The translations under genes and the position numbers were made by a program. Shown piece by piece: positions 1-22,388 of a stretch of 64,000 bases of DNA. How positions within the stretch are numbered: the first letter of the stretch is position 1; each line of letters starts with the position of its first letter. Location of the stretch: NCBI GenBank assembly GCA_019914995.1, contig CM034134.1, positions 7,014,463-7,078,462 on the forward strand, written 5' to 3'. The notes below the pieces were generated by a model. It worked only from the letters and a program-made list of their open reading frames with translations. It had not been told where the DNA came from and did not search any database. This stretch comes from Acanthochlamys bracteata. Its lineage: Eukaryota; Streptophyta; Magnoliopsida; Pandanales; Velloziaceae.

Positions 1-853
1 AATGATGGAACCAGTTGGTTACAATAGAGAACGAGAATATTAAAGGCACAACTTCAATTCAGAGCATTTCTTTGGGAGCCTAGGTACAGATACAGTTTAA
101 TACACTTGAAACAGAAGAAAAACTGTCATCTTCGTCTATAGAGATTTCTCAAACCGGGAGTGGTAAAGACAGAAGTAAGAAAGAGGGACGCTTGCATTTG
201 AAGTTCCTTCAACTACCCACTGAACTTGCAAAGCCTTCATATGCATGCTTCTAAGCTACTGAACTTGCATCTTTCCCCTATACATACCAGTAAGTGAAAT
301 CTGCTATGAAGAAGCCCCGCAGAATTCAAGACATCAGTCAAAACTACTGATGGCATTATTCTCAGCAGATGCATAGAAAGCTGATCATCAGATTCTTACA
401 GACAGTCAAAAAAACCTCTTGTAGAAGTTCAAAATGCCTAGTACTTTACCATTCGGCTAATTCAACATTTACCTGACTATAAACCTATACAAAACTCTAA
501 ACTAGTAGCATGTAAGAAGGTAAGCACATACAGTGAGAGATACTTGAAACTGTAGCATTCATTTTGCATAAAATTTAGAGATTAGTTAAGTCCTGGAAAG
601 AGCACTGTTTTCTTCATCAAGAACAACCAAGGTGCAGACATTAGCTTAGCCCATTAGACAAGAATGAATTCAGAAATCTAATATGAAACACTGCATTAGT
701 CTCAAAGGAAGTATATTGTGAAAGGACAAAGGGTATCATCTAGTCAAGACAGGGGTAACGGATAACTTACAGAATGGTATACCAAGTAAACATATTATGA
801 TGGTTCTTTGAAAATAACATCTTGTAGCCAAACTCAGATCTTTATCCTTGAAT

Positions 854-13054
<12,201 letters not shown>

Positions 13055-13098
13055 TTTTCTAGTTGCATCGAAATCGACGAAAGAGAAGGGGGAAGTTT

Positions 13099-13106
13099 TT
13101 GGCGGG
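13099..13106 (+). promoter_or_regulatory. E2F-type site upstream of MCM9
   Basis: TTTGGCGG, inside TTTTTGGCGGGAAC at 13097-13110, fits the relaxed E2F consensus WTTSSCSS and lies about 45 bases before the MCM9 ATG at 13054. Plant replication genes are commonly S-phase regulated through such sites. That this one is bound is inference. Confidence 0.6.
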
Positions 13107-13823
13107 AACTGGAAAATGGTAGGAGAGCTATTAGGTTTTTTAATATTGGTTTAGCTTGGGGCTGGTATATGTATATCTATCAAATCTTATTTAAAATAAT
13201 TTTTTATCAAAAACTTATTTTAAATTATTTTTTATATATTTTATTTATTAAATTTATTTTTAATATTTTTTAAAATTATTTTCTGCTACTTTTGTAACAA
13301 AGCGATTTGTTTGCAGTAATTTGCTTTACTGTAATTTCGAACATTTTCTGTTCTGTATAAAAACTGTTCATACAGCTTATATTTTTTGGGAAAAAGTTAA
13401 CTGAAAGCTTGAATAATCGTCGACATGTTATTAATTGCGATTATAATTATAACTAAATAAAGAAACTTTATAATATAAATTAATCTCAAATTTTGTCCAA
13501 AATATTTTAAACAACAAAATTATATTAATATAAACTAATGTATGTTAATGATAAGTTACTGTTTAGTATATCGCTCGTAGGCGATAAGGCACGTCTTGGA
13601 ATGAGTTTATTCTTATAGAGAAGCATTTCAATTATATTTGACAAAACATCTATAAATTATTTTGAAGTGAGCAGTTTTAATTAATTAATTTAAAATATTA
13701 AATATTTTTCCAAAAATGAACCTGTGGAACTAGTAGTTCCTTACCACGCATTAAATCAACTTTTTCACTGATGCTCTAACATTCAGGGTTTGGGGCTGAA
13801 CATTTTTGGTGAAGACACAATAA

Positions 13824-14115
13824 GGGCTTATTTCAAATGCCGCAACTGAATTTCATAAAAATAAAAAATAAAAAATAAAATTTTTAAAAAATAAAATAAA
13901 AATAAAATTTAATATTTATATTTCAATAAATTTTAAAATACGTTAAAAATTAAAAAATATAATTATATTAAAAAATATATAAATAAAAAAATTAAAATTA
14001 AAATTCCGTATATAAAAATAAAGTTTTAAATTCTTTGTATAATTAAAATATATAAAATATTCGAAACTTAAAATCTGATAAAAAAAATAAAATTACGAAC
14101 ATTTAAAACGCACCC
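13824..14115. mobile_element. Tourist-like MITE, family A
   Basis: A 292-bp element flanked by TAA on both sides, starting GGGCTTATTTCAAATG and ending AAACGCACCC. The interior is strongly A-rich and more decayed than the copy at 8616, but it keeps the same order of blocks. Confidence 0.8.
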
Positions 14116-14313
14116 TAACTACTGTTCTGCAGGAGCAGACAAGAATATTGAAGCCGCACAATTATTCACTTAATTAAAGTACATACAAAACTCGTCGGAG
14201 ATGGACCTAAGAAATTGTTTACCAATAAATTCGATAGAGAGTCAGTCTATAGAAGCTTTTCAAAAGCAGAAATAACCCTATTTCTGTACGAACGTACGAA
14301 TGCGGAAGACGCT

Positions 14314-16536
14314 TTAGATGCCAACTTCTGTCTTATAAACCAGGAATAAGTCATTCGCGGTATAACTAGAAGCTAATGCTTTGCCTGCAGAAGTAGGTGC
14401 AGAAAATGCAAGTTCAGACAGCTCTACAGTTCGATCTGGGGAGAAGCTGGTCCTGGATTGATAAAACAGAAAAAGATTGTTGTTTCAAAAAAATTCCATT
14501 TACAAATTACACCAAACATAATGAAGTAATCATCATTAAGCTACTTGGCAAAGTGCAGCTTAGATGGGAAGCAACCTTATGTGCAACTTTGTAAACCGAG
14601 CAGAAATCAGAAAAGAATTCTGCATAGCTATATGGACTGAAAATTAAAATGCTCAATAATAAAGCAAAGAGAATACTAAGGGATTTTATATGCGCATCAT
14701 GCAGAAAATCTTGGGCAAAATTTCAAAGGCAAATATTGGGTAAATGGAGGACTATTTGACAAGTAGATTTTGTAGTTAACTAAGTCAAGCATATAACAGA
14801 TAGCAGTAAATCGGTGCGGTTCCTATGGGTATGCGAGAATAAACTCTCTAGCACACAATCATGCGTTCATTGTTGTTTTGGTGACTGGATGTATACCTTG
14901 CAGTATCCAGCAGACGGCAAGCAATTCCTTCCCTTCTACAGGATGGCACCACCCAAATCGCTCTAATCCCACAAAGAGCTGGAACTGCTTTATCTTCACA
15001 TAAAATTGCTCCACTGTCAAAATGATGGACCTTTTGATTTCTTGAAGCACTATTTCTTTTTGTAACCTCCCTATGGAAACTAAAATTGCCAAATTGAAGT
15101 GTAGTTGAACTGGATGTCTTTGGATCTTTATTGCTAACTTGCGGCTTGTGTGAGATTTTGGATTTTGCACAATTGCTGCTCGAATTACTAGGTGAAGTGT
15201 TGAGGATGATCCTGTATGCTGCTTTTATTGGTTCTGAAACTAGACAACCAACTACCCTGTGGCTAGAAATGTACAGGTACACCTAGAACAGAAGAAGATA
15301 TGTATCATAAGCTGATACCAGCCTTTGAATTGAATGTGTTTCCCTTGGATAAAAGATAGTTACCTTGCAATACTTGTTTATAAGCTGTCCATCAGCAAAT
15401 CCAAGATCCTTCTCCATTGCACGTACAACATCTTGAACCTAAGGCATCAAACAATTACCAAATGCAATCAAATTCAAAAGCATTTTTCACAAATTTACTA
15501 TATTTTATCTAAATAAAAGATATTGAAAATTCATAAAAGGTAGACAGGAAAGGTGGCCTGAACCAATAATAATGACAACTATGCTCAAAATCTCTACTGT
15601 AGAACAGTATGAAACCTTATTCTTGTGAGCTGGGGGATCACTGTCCAAGAACAAAATGATTCGATCACCACTAACATAAGACGATACCACTCTTTCATTC
15701 CGCCAGCCCTAAAACAGGATCAACATTATTGCTTGGCATTGCTAGAACCAAGACATTGATCAACACAAGAAGACACAGATACCTTGAATTGGATTCCCTG
15801 ATAATAGTCCCTGTGGAACTTTTTATGAACTTTTTCATCTTCTTCATCTCCCTGAGTATACATTAGCCCGCAAGTAGTGCATGAATGGAGAAGGAAATCT
15901 GATTGCCCCAACTCTAGATGATACTGTGCATAACTTCTCTTCTTGTTTAGAATTTTACTAGCAGATCTGAATTCAGGCAAACATGTCTTTGACTCCTCAC
16001 CCATCTCCTCAATTTTTTTATTTGCACAATCAACTTCATTGTTTCCGCTGCAGAAATCAGCACTAAAGGATCGTTAATACAAAAAAAAATTTAAAAGAAG
16101 TTATGATATTCGCAGGATTTTAACTAAGAAAACCAAACAAAAACCACGAATCATCTAAACAACTATGCATTGCTTTCACTTTCAATCCTCAGCTGTGTAT
16201 CTGAACATATAATCAACAAAAGCCTAAATTTTGAAGAAAGAAAGAAGTAGCATCAACGTCTAATACTATATTCAAGAACAAATAAATAACCTAAAAGTTC
16301 TTCAAACATTCAATTTATTGTCATAGAACAAGTGATAATTTCACAAAAAAAGAATCTCGCTAATTTAGAAGGCAATAGTAAGAAGAGGAAAAACCGAAAT
16401 AGTACCTTTTGACTGAAGAAGAAGAAGAACCAGGTGGCATCGGGTGGCAGCTGTCAGAGAGATCGCAGCCATCAGTTGGTGTTTTGCTACCGGCGACGAT
16501 AGGCCTAAAGAAGGCGTTGATCGTCACTTGCGGCAT
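14314..16536 (-). CDS. CTF7: CTF7/ECO1 cohesin acetyltransferase (6 exons)
   Basis: Acetyltransferase of the ECO1/ESCO family, which acetylates the SMC3 cohesin subunit in S phase to establish sister-chromatid cohesion. Exons in transcript order: 16536-16406, 16047-15783, 15708-15616, 15438-15364, 15282-14897, 14452-14314; 1089 nt, 362 aa, phases consistent. Visible: a PCNA-binding PIP box QVTINAFF at residues 3-10; a C2H2 finger with C100, C103, H118, H122 in the diagnostic context [10 protein letters not shown]; the acetyl-CoA motif RREGIA at 304-309; and the conserved C-terminal block [15 protein letters not shown] near the end. The start is the first ATG; an upstream in-frame GTG at 16548 is not needed. 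Residues about 205-255 are a Ser/Lys-rich low-complexity insert. It lies in the same orientation as MCM9, whose start is about 1.26 kb further along. Confidence 0.95.
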
Positions 16537-17846
16537 TAGAACTCCCACTTTGTTTGTTGAATTTTTCTAATTCATCTTTTTCCTGCCTTTTTTATCAAAA
16601 CAAATTGATGTCTTTCCCGTTTTCCCGCGCTTTCTTGTTTGACTATAAAAAAGAGTTTGACCCATTACTATGAGAAGTGAAGAAGAAAAGAAAATGGTAA
16701 AAAAATTAGAGAAGAACATTTGAGCTTCGCCAATTTTTAGGTGTGGCAGCCCAACATGAAAAACTTACAGTGTTTGGATTGCATAGTAATAAGGAGGAGG
16801 AAGGGGAATGGAAGGAAGAGTTAGGAGAGGAGAAGAAGGAAGAGAAGAGTAATTACTATGAGAAACTTCAACCAACTACTAACCTTCCTACTTAAGTTAC
16901 TAAGGGCTGCCTCGGAAGATGGAATCAAGGTCTATCATATTATTCATGTCTAACGGAAAATGAGTACTGTGAACATTTGAAGTCACACTAGCATCCATAG
17001 ATTAGACTACATGCAGGAGAAGAATACAAGAGCCAAAAATGACAAGGGGCCATTGCACTATTAAGCGAATGTTTAGAAGTGTTTATGAAAAAAAAAAATT
17101 CTGAAAATAAAGATATTTTAAAATTTTTAAAAAAACAAGCTTTACTTTTTTGACATAAAATAATTAATAATAATATTTCACGACGTAAAATTTTTGTATA
17201 TTTTCTAAATTTTAAAATAATTTTATAAAATATTTTAAAATTTTTATTGGAAAACATAAAATAAAAAGTTAGAGTGAAAATGAACAGTTGCTTAGTAACC
17301 TATGCCGTTGATTTATATTAAAGGGCAATACTGCACCTTCTCAAGAGATGCCTTATGCAAGGTACTCATAGGATAAGTAATGGGAAACCCATGAATATTA
17401 GCATATGACAAGAAGCAGATCAAAAGGATGTCGGATGTTAATCTTATTGTTTATATCTTTCTAATGATATTAATATCATACTTCGACTCCACATACTGGA
17501 AAAGAAGGAATATGCAAATTTTGCATTCAAGATTTTAGGTAAAAAGCCCACATAACATACAACATCATCTGATCGACAAGTAACAAATTTCTCATATTTA
17601 GACATGCTTTAGTCTAAGTAATTTCTTAGAAAACAAGTCTTCGACAATTTCCTTTTCAACAGGATGATATTCCTTTCACGTCCACTAGATGGAATATAAT
17701 GACTCTAAAATCTATCAGCATTATCCAATAGAGGCTTTCTTCGAACAGTTCCAATTTTCGAGTAATTAGAACATTATCTGTCAATTTCTGAGATTTAGGG
17801 ATCACTCTACCAAATCTTGCACAAATCCAAGTTTACTAACATAAAC
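16103..17846. repeat. CTF7 promoter/exon 1 segment, original copy
   Basis: About 1.74 kb covering part of CTF7 intron 1, exon 1 and roughly 1.3 kb of upstream DNA is repeated in the same orientation at 20641-22388. The two are near-identical by eye over their whole length, with an offset of 4538 rising to 4543. The upstream part of both copies holds an AT-rich MITE-like block (about 17055-17280 here). Confidence 0.92.
16621..16628 (+). promoter_or_regulatory. E2F site upstream of CTF7
   Basis: TTTCCCGC matches the E2F consensus TTTSSCGC exactly and lies 85 bases upstream of the CTF7 ATG. A second partial match, TTTCCCGT, sits just beside it. This fits S-phase expression of a cohesion factor; binding is inferred. 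Confidence 0.7.
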
Positions 17847-19452
17847 GAAAAATCAAATAGCAACCAATGATCCGCAAGACATGTCGCGACCCAACGTGGG
17901 CATTGAACCGGAGAGACTACCGGGTCACTGGTTTATCAGGTGGGTCACCAGATCGATCTACTGGGTTATATTTGGTCTACTAATTATTAAATATATATAT
18001 TACTGATAATATTTTTCAAGAGAACAGTAAGCAATTTCAAGCATTCAAGAAGCATTTTTCAAAAAAACAGCAAGCGTTCAGAAAGCATCTTCTTCTTTTT
18101 TCGTCTTATTATCATATATATATATATTATAAACGATATTTTTCAAGAGAACAACAAGCATTTTTCAAGAGAACGGTAAGCATCCAGGAAGCATCTTCCT
18201 CTGTTTTCATAACTAGCAACAACAAGGCAGCTACATAATTTAGACCCTGCAATATCATTAATGGAATGGATCATTCACAATTCATAACTAAATAATATTA
18301 CTGACAAGATAACTTATAATAACAAAAATAGAAGACTTACTTGGCATACATTATAGACAAATTTTAGTCTGTGCAAACTATTCTAGAATTTCAAATAACT
18401 TCAAAAATGGTAATTTAATTTGAATAGAATGTACAGATGATATATAGAAATTGTAACTATTATTTGTTAATTCTTCTAATTTAAGCATAAATATCATACA
18501 TACGGAAATGTTTTGAAGTCTCTAGCAAGCTGGCCTTACTTCTAAGGTTGCAAATGTTTCATTAACTGATGAAAGGCTTTAAGCCTTTAACCAACTACAC
18601 ATAATGCAATCAGGAATCCATTCAATCCACTCACAAAAGCTACACATAATGAAAGCTTTTTGCTGTCCAGAGAGCTCAATTCCGCTAAAAATACTTTATG
18701 ACCTCCATAGAAATGGAACATCAAGCTCAAAACAACTACGAACAACAAGCTGAAACTACTAGGAACAGCAAGCTATCTAAAATTAACTCCATCGATCAAC
18801 ACTAGGAACTAATGGAGAGAATCACCAAAACATTAAACCCTTAAATCATTAATCAATTGAACCGGAAATGAGATGATCTTCGGAAATCTGTGCTAATGGC
18901 AACCCAGTCAACCATTCACCAAAACAAAAACGAAATCGTTTTCTTTTCTTTTTCCATTTTGAGCAAAACAAATAAAGAGAAAGACAAAACTTACTTGGAG
19001 TTGGAGATTGGCACGTTGACGATCGAATTTTCAGTGCAGTGGTCGACGAATCACGATCAGCGACGGGGAATCGGTCGAATTTTTGGGCGGTGCGAAGAGA
19101 AGAGAAGAATTTGGATGGAGGATGGCTGTGCAGAATTTAGTTAGGGCAGACCGGGAGAGAAGGAGATGTTCTAGATGAAGATTAATTCTTGTTGCCAAAT
19201 CACTGCCACGCGCTTATATTCTTTTTATTTTAAATAATTAAACCAGATTGATCCGCTCAACGGGGTCGATGGATTGATTTATAATCGCCCGGGTTAACCC
19301 GAATCATATTGAGTTGTAACTCGATCCGAAATTTCGGTCGAGTCACCAATTTTCTGTCTAATCCGGCCGATCTGACTTTACTATTTTAGACATACCTTAA
19401 AGATTAACGAATCACAATTGAACTTTAATCCCACTTCACAATTTTCAATCTA
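17847..19452. other. Gene-free spacer with GC-rich 'gggtc' ends and a GA-rich block
   Basis: No gene recognised. At 17880-17970 and again at 19250-19380 there are GGGTC/CCCGG-rich stretches in opposite sense, and 19015-19165 is GA-rich like the 5' part of a transposon transcript. This may be a decayed element about 1.5 kb long, but I could not place its ends. Within it, 17995-18110 and 18130-18220 are a diverged tandem duplication built on TTTTTCAAGAGAACA and AAGCATCTTC. Confidence 0.4.
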
Positions 19453-19460
19453 CTCTCAAT

Positions 19461-20323
19461 TAGGGTGACAATATGGGTCGGTGACTCAGTTTCGGATCGA
19501 TTTATTTAATAATAAGATCAAATTTATTTAATTCTAACTCAACCAATGAATTTATACGGGTCAAAATTGTCAACCTAATCCAACCTACTAATAACCGGAT
19601 CAAATTCGGATCGACCCATTTAATAATTAAAATTATTAATTATTAATTTTATATTTTTAAACTTCAGCGAAATTATAAAATTAGTTCGAATAAAAGTGTA
19701 CGATATTTTTACTGACGAGATATAATTATGTCCGACAAAATATGCATTTCTTAATGTCTTTATCGGCCCTTAAAATATCCAAAAAAATTATTCTTTTTAT
19801 TTTTTGAAAATATATGATAACAAATGAAATTTATGATTATAAATACATATTAATAATTTCGATAAAAATTTTGATAAATATATCTATCTAACAAAATTTT
19901 CATAAAAATTTTTATACAAAATCTAAATTCGTCATTAAAAATACCTACATAGTAATACTTTATCGACGATAATATTATAATTTTCATCTTACACTATTTT
20001 ACTAAGGTATAAAAATAAATAATTAATTATAAATACAATATAATTTAATAGTTTGTAAATAACTATTATCGATTATTTTTATTACCAATATTTTACTATA
20101 CAATAAGAAAAAATCAAAAATTGTTCCTTCAAAAGATGACATTTCGGATTGGTGGGTCAATTTCGAGTTAACCCGGGTCGACCCATTTAATAATCGGATC
20201 AAATTCGTTCAACCCTAACCCAATCCATATATTTATATGGGTCAAAATTTCCAACCCTAATCCTGATTAAACAGATCGATTTCGAGTTGAATTTTCGGGT
20301 CGGGTCATATATTGCCACCCCTA
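19461..20323. mobile_element. Non-autonomous hAT-type DNA transposon
   Basis: An 863-bp element with inverted ends TAGGGTGACAATATG and the complement of ATATTGCCACCCCTA, flanked by a perfect 8-bp duplication ctctcaat (19453-19460 and 20324-20331). These are hAT hallmarks. Next to both ends are GGGTCGG/GACCC-rich subterminal repeats around an AT-rich core. No transposase is present. Confidence 0.88.
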
Positions 20324-20429
20324 CTCTCAATAGAAATATATCGATTTTGGTGAAATTGATGCTAAGTGAAGAAATAGAAAAAGAAGAAGAAAAATTATAA
20401 GGACGAAAGTCCAAATTCAGGTGACAGTG

Positions 20430-20640
20430 TCAACGGCGATGGCGGGGAAATACGGTGGCGAGAGGAGAGGAGAAGAAGATCGACAACTACTCTCAAAATA
20501 GACAACGCCAAAAATGGCTTCAATTCGAAAAAAATAACGTCGAACGAAGGATCACATCGGCGGAGAGCAAAGCGAGCAAGAGAGAAGAGAGGAATGAAAT
20601 GATAAAAATCTAAAATATATATAATGGTATTTACGTAATA
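20430..20640. repeat. Dispersed repeat shared with 25015-25160
   Basis: A GA-rich stretch containing GGCTTCAATTCG, ACGTCGAACGAA and a tail like AATGGTATTTACGTAATAAT matches 25015-25160 in the same orientation and order. It abuts the start of the second CTF7 segment, so it may mark the edge of an inserted element or of the duplication. Confidence 0.6.
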
Positions 20641-20943
20641 ATGATATTCGTAAGATTTTAACTAACAAAACCAAACAAAAACCATGAATCATCTAAACAA
20701 CTATGCATTGCTTTCACTTTCAATCCTTAGCTATGTATTTGAATGTATAATCAACAAAAGCCTAAATTTTGAAGAAAGAAAGAAGTAGCATCAAAGTCTT
20801 ATACTAAATTCAAGAACAAATAAATAACCTAAAAGTTCTTCAAACATTCAATTTGTTGTCATAGAACAAGTGATAATTTCACAAAAAAAGAATCTCGCTA
20901 ATTTAGAAGGCAATAATAAGAAGGGGAAAAACCGAAATAGTAC

Positions 20944-21074
20944 CTTTTGATTGAAGAAGAAGAAGAACCATGTGGCATCAAGTGCCAGCTATCAGAGAGA
21001 TCGCAGCCATCAGTTGGTGTTTTGCTACCGGCGGCGATAAGCCTAAAGAAGGCGTTGATCGTCACTTGCAGTAT
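20944..21074 (-). pseudogene. CTF7 exon 1 duplicate, start codon lost
   Basis: Counterpart of CTF7 exon 1 (offset 4538). The reading frame and the PIP-box QVTINAFF are intact, as is the GTACTA splice donor, but the initiator ATG reads ATA (21074-21072) and no downstream exons exist. It cannot make CTF7. An upstream in-frame GTG is the only nearby alternative start. Confidence 0.85.
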
Positions 21075-21158
21075 TAGAACTCCCACTTTGTTTATTGAGT
21101 TTTTCTAATTCATCTTTTTTCTGCCTTTTTTATCAAAACAAATTGATGTCTTTCCTGT

Positions 21159-21166
21159 TTTCCCGC
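21159..21166 (+). promoter_or_regulatory. E2F site retained in the orphan CTF7 promoter copy
   Basis: TTTCCCGC is unchanged from the true CTF7 promoter, while the neighbouring partial site has changed to TTTCCTGT. The copy may still bind E2F; this is inference. Confidence 0.55.
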
Positions 21167-22388
21167 GCTTTCTTGTTTGACTATAAAAAAAAGTTTGACC
21201 CATTACTATGAGAAGTGAAGAATAATCTACAAAATGATAAAAAAATTAGAGAAGAAAATTTGGGCTTTGCCAATTTTTAGGTGTGGCAGCCCAACATGAG
21301 AAACTTACAGTGTGTTTGAATTGCATAGTAATAATGAGGAGGAAGGGGGATGGAAGGAAGAGTTAGGAGAGGAGAAGAAGGAAGAGAAGAGTAATTACTA
21401 TGAGAAACTTCAACCAACTACTAACCTTCCTACTTAAGTTACTAAAGGTATGCCTCGGAAGATGGAATCAAGGTCTACCAGATTATTCATATCTAACGGA
21501 AAATGAGTACTATGAACATTTGAATTCACACTAGTATCCATAGATTAGACTACATGCAGGAGAAGAATACAAGAGCCAAAAATGACAAAGGGCCATTGCA
21601 TTATTAAGCGAATGTTTAGAAGTGTTTATTGAAAAAAAAAAATTCTGAAAATAAAGATATTTTAAAATTTTTTTAAAATACAAGTTTTTTTTTTTGACAT
21701 AATATAATTAATAATAATATTTCACGACGTAAAATTTTTCTATATTTTCTAAATTTTAAAATAATTTTATAAAATATTTTAGAAATTTTATTGAAAATTA
21801 TAAAATAAAAAGTTAAAGTGAAAAATAAAAGTCGCTTAATAACCTATGCTGTTGATTTATATGAAACGACAATACTGTACCTTCTCAAGAGATGCCTTAT
21901 GCAAGATACTCATAGGATAAGTAATGGAAAACCCATGAAATTAGTATATGACAAGAAGCAGATCAAAAGGTGGGATGTTAATCTTATTGTTTATATCTTT
22001 CTAATGATATTAATATCATCTTTGGACTCCACGTACTAGAAAAGAAGGAATATGCAAATTTTGCATTCAAGATTTCAGCTAAAAAGCCTGCATAATATAC
22101 AACATCATCTGATCGACAAGTAACAAATTTCTCATATTTAGACATGCTTTAGTCTAAGTAATTTCTTAGAGAACAAGATCTTCGACAATTTCCTTTTCAA
22201 CAGGATGATATTTCCTTTCACGTCCACTAGATGAAATATAATGACTCTAAAATCTATCAGCATTACCCAAGAGAGGCTTTGTTCGAACAGTTCCAATTTT
22301 CAGTTAATTCGACCAGTATCTGTCAATTTTCAAGATATTAGGGATCACTCTACCAAATTTAGCACAAATCAAAGTTTACTAACATAAA

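Larger units (their letters stand above)
13055..14313. other. Spacer between CTF7 3' end and MCM9 5' end
   Basis: It holds the MCM9 promoter and 5' UTR next to 13054, then AT-rich DNA, a family A MITE (13824-14115) and the likely CTF7 3' UTR near 14160-14313. I see no other gene here. Confidence 0.7.
20641..22388. repeat. CTF7 promoter/exon 1 segment, second copy
   Basis: Near-identical copy of 16103-17846. It carries the 5' part of CTF7 only; the other five exons do not follow. Homology stops sharply at about 22388, where a TGTCACACCCC sequence begins. Confidence 0.92.

Noticed and set aside
14859-15170. 103-aa minus-strand frame and neighbouring frames
   Set aside because: Out-of-frame overlap with CTF7 exon 5, which has the conserved acetyltransferase sequence.
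18890-19144. 84-aa plus-strand frame
   Set aside because: It ends in a GA-rich stretch of repeat-like DNA; no domain or conserved motif is visible.
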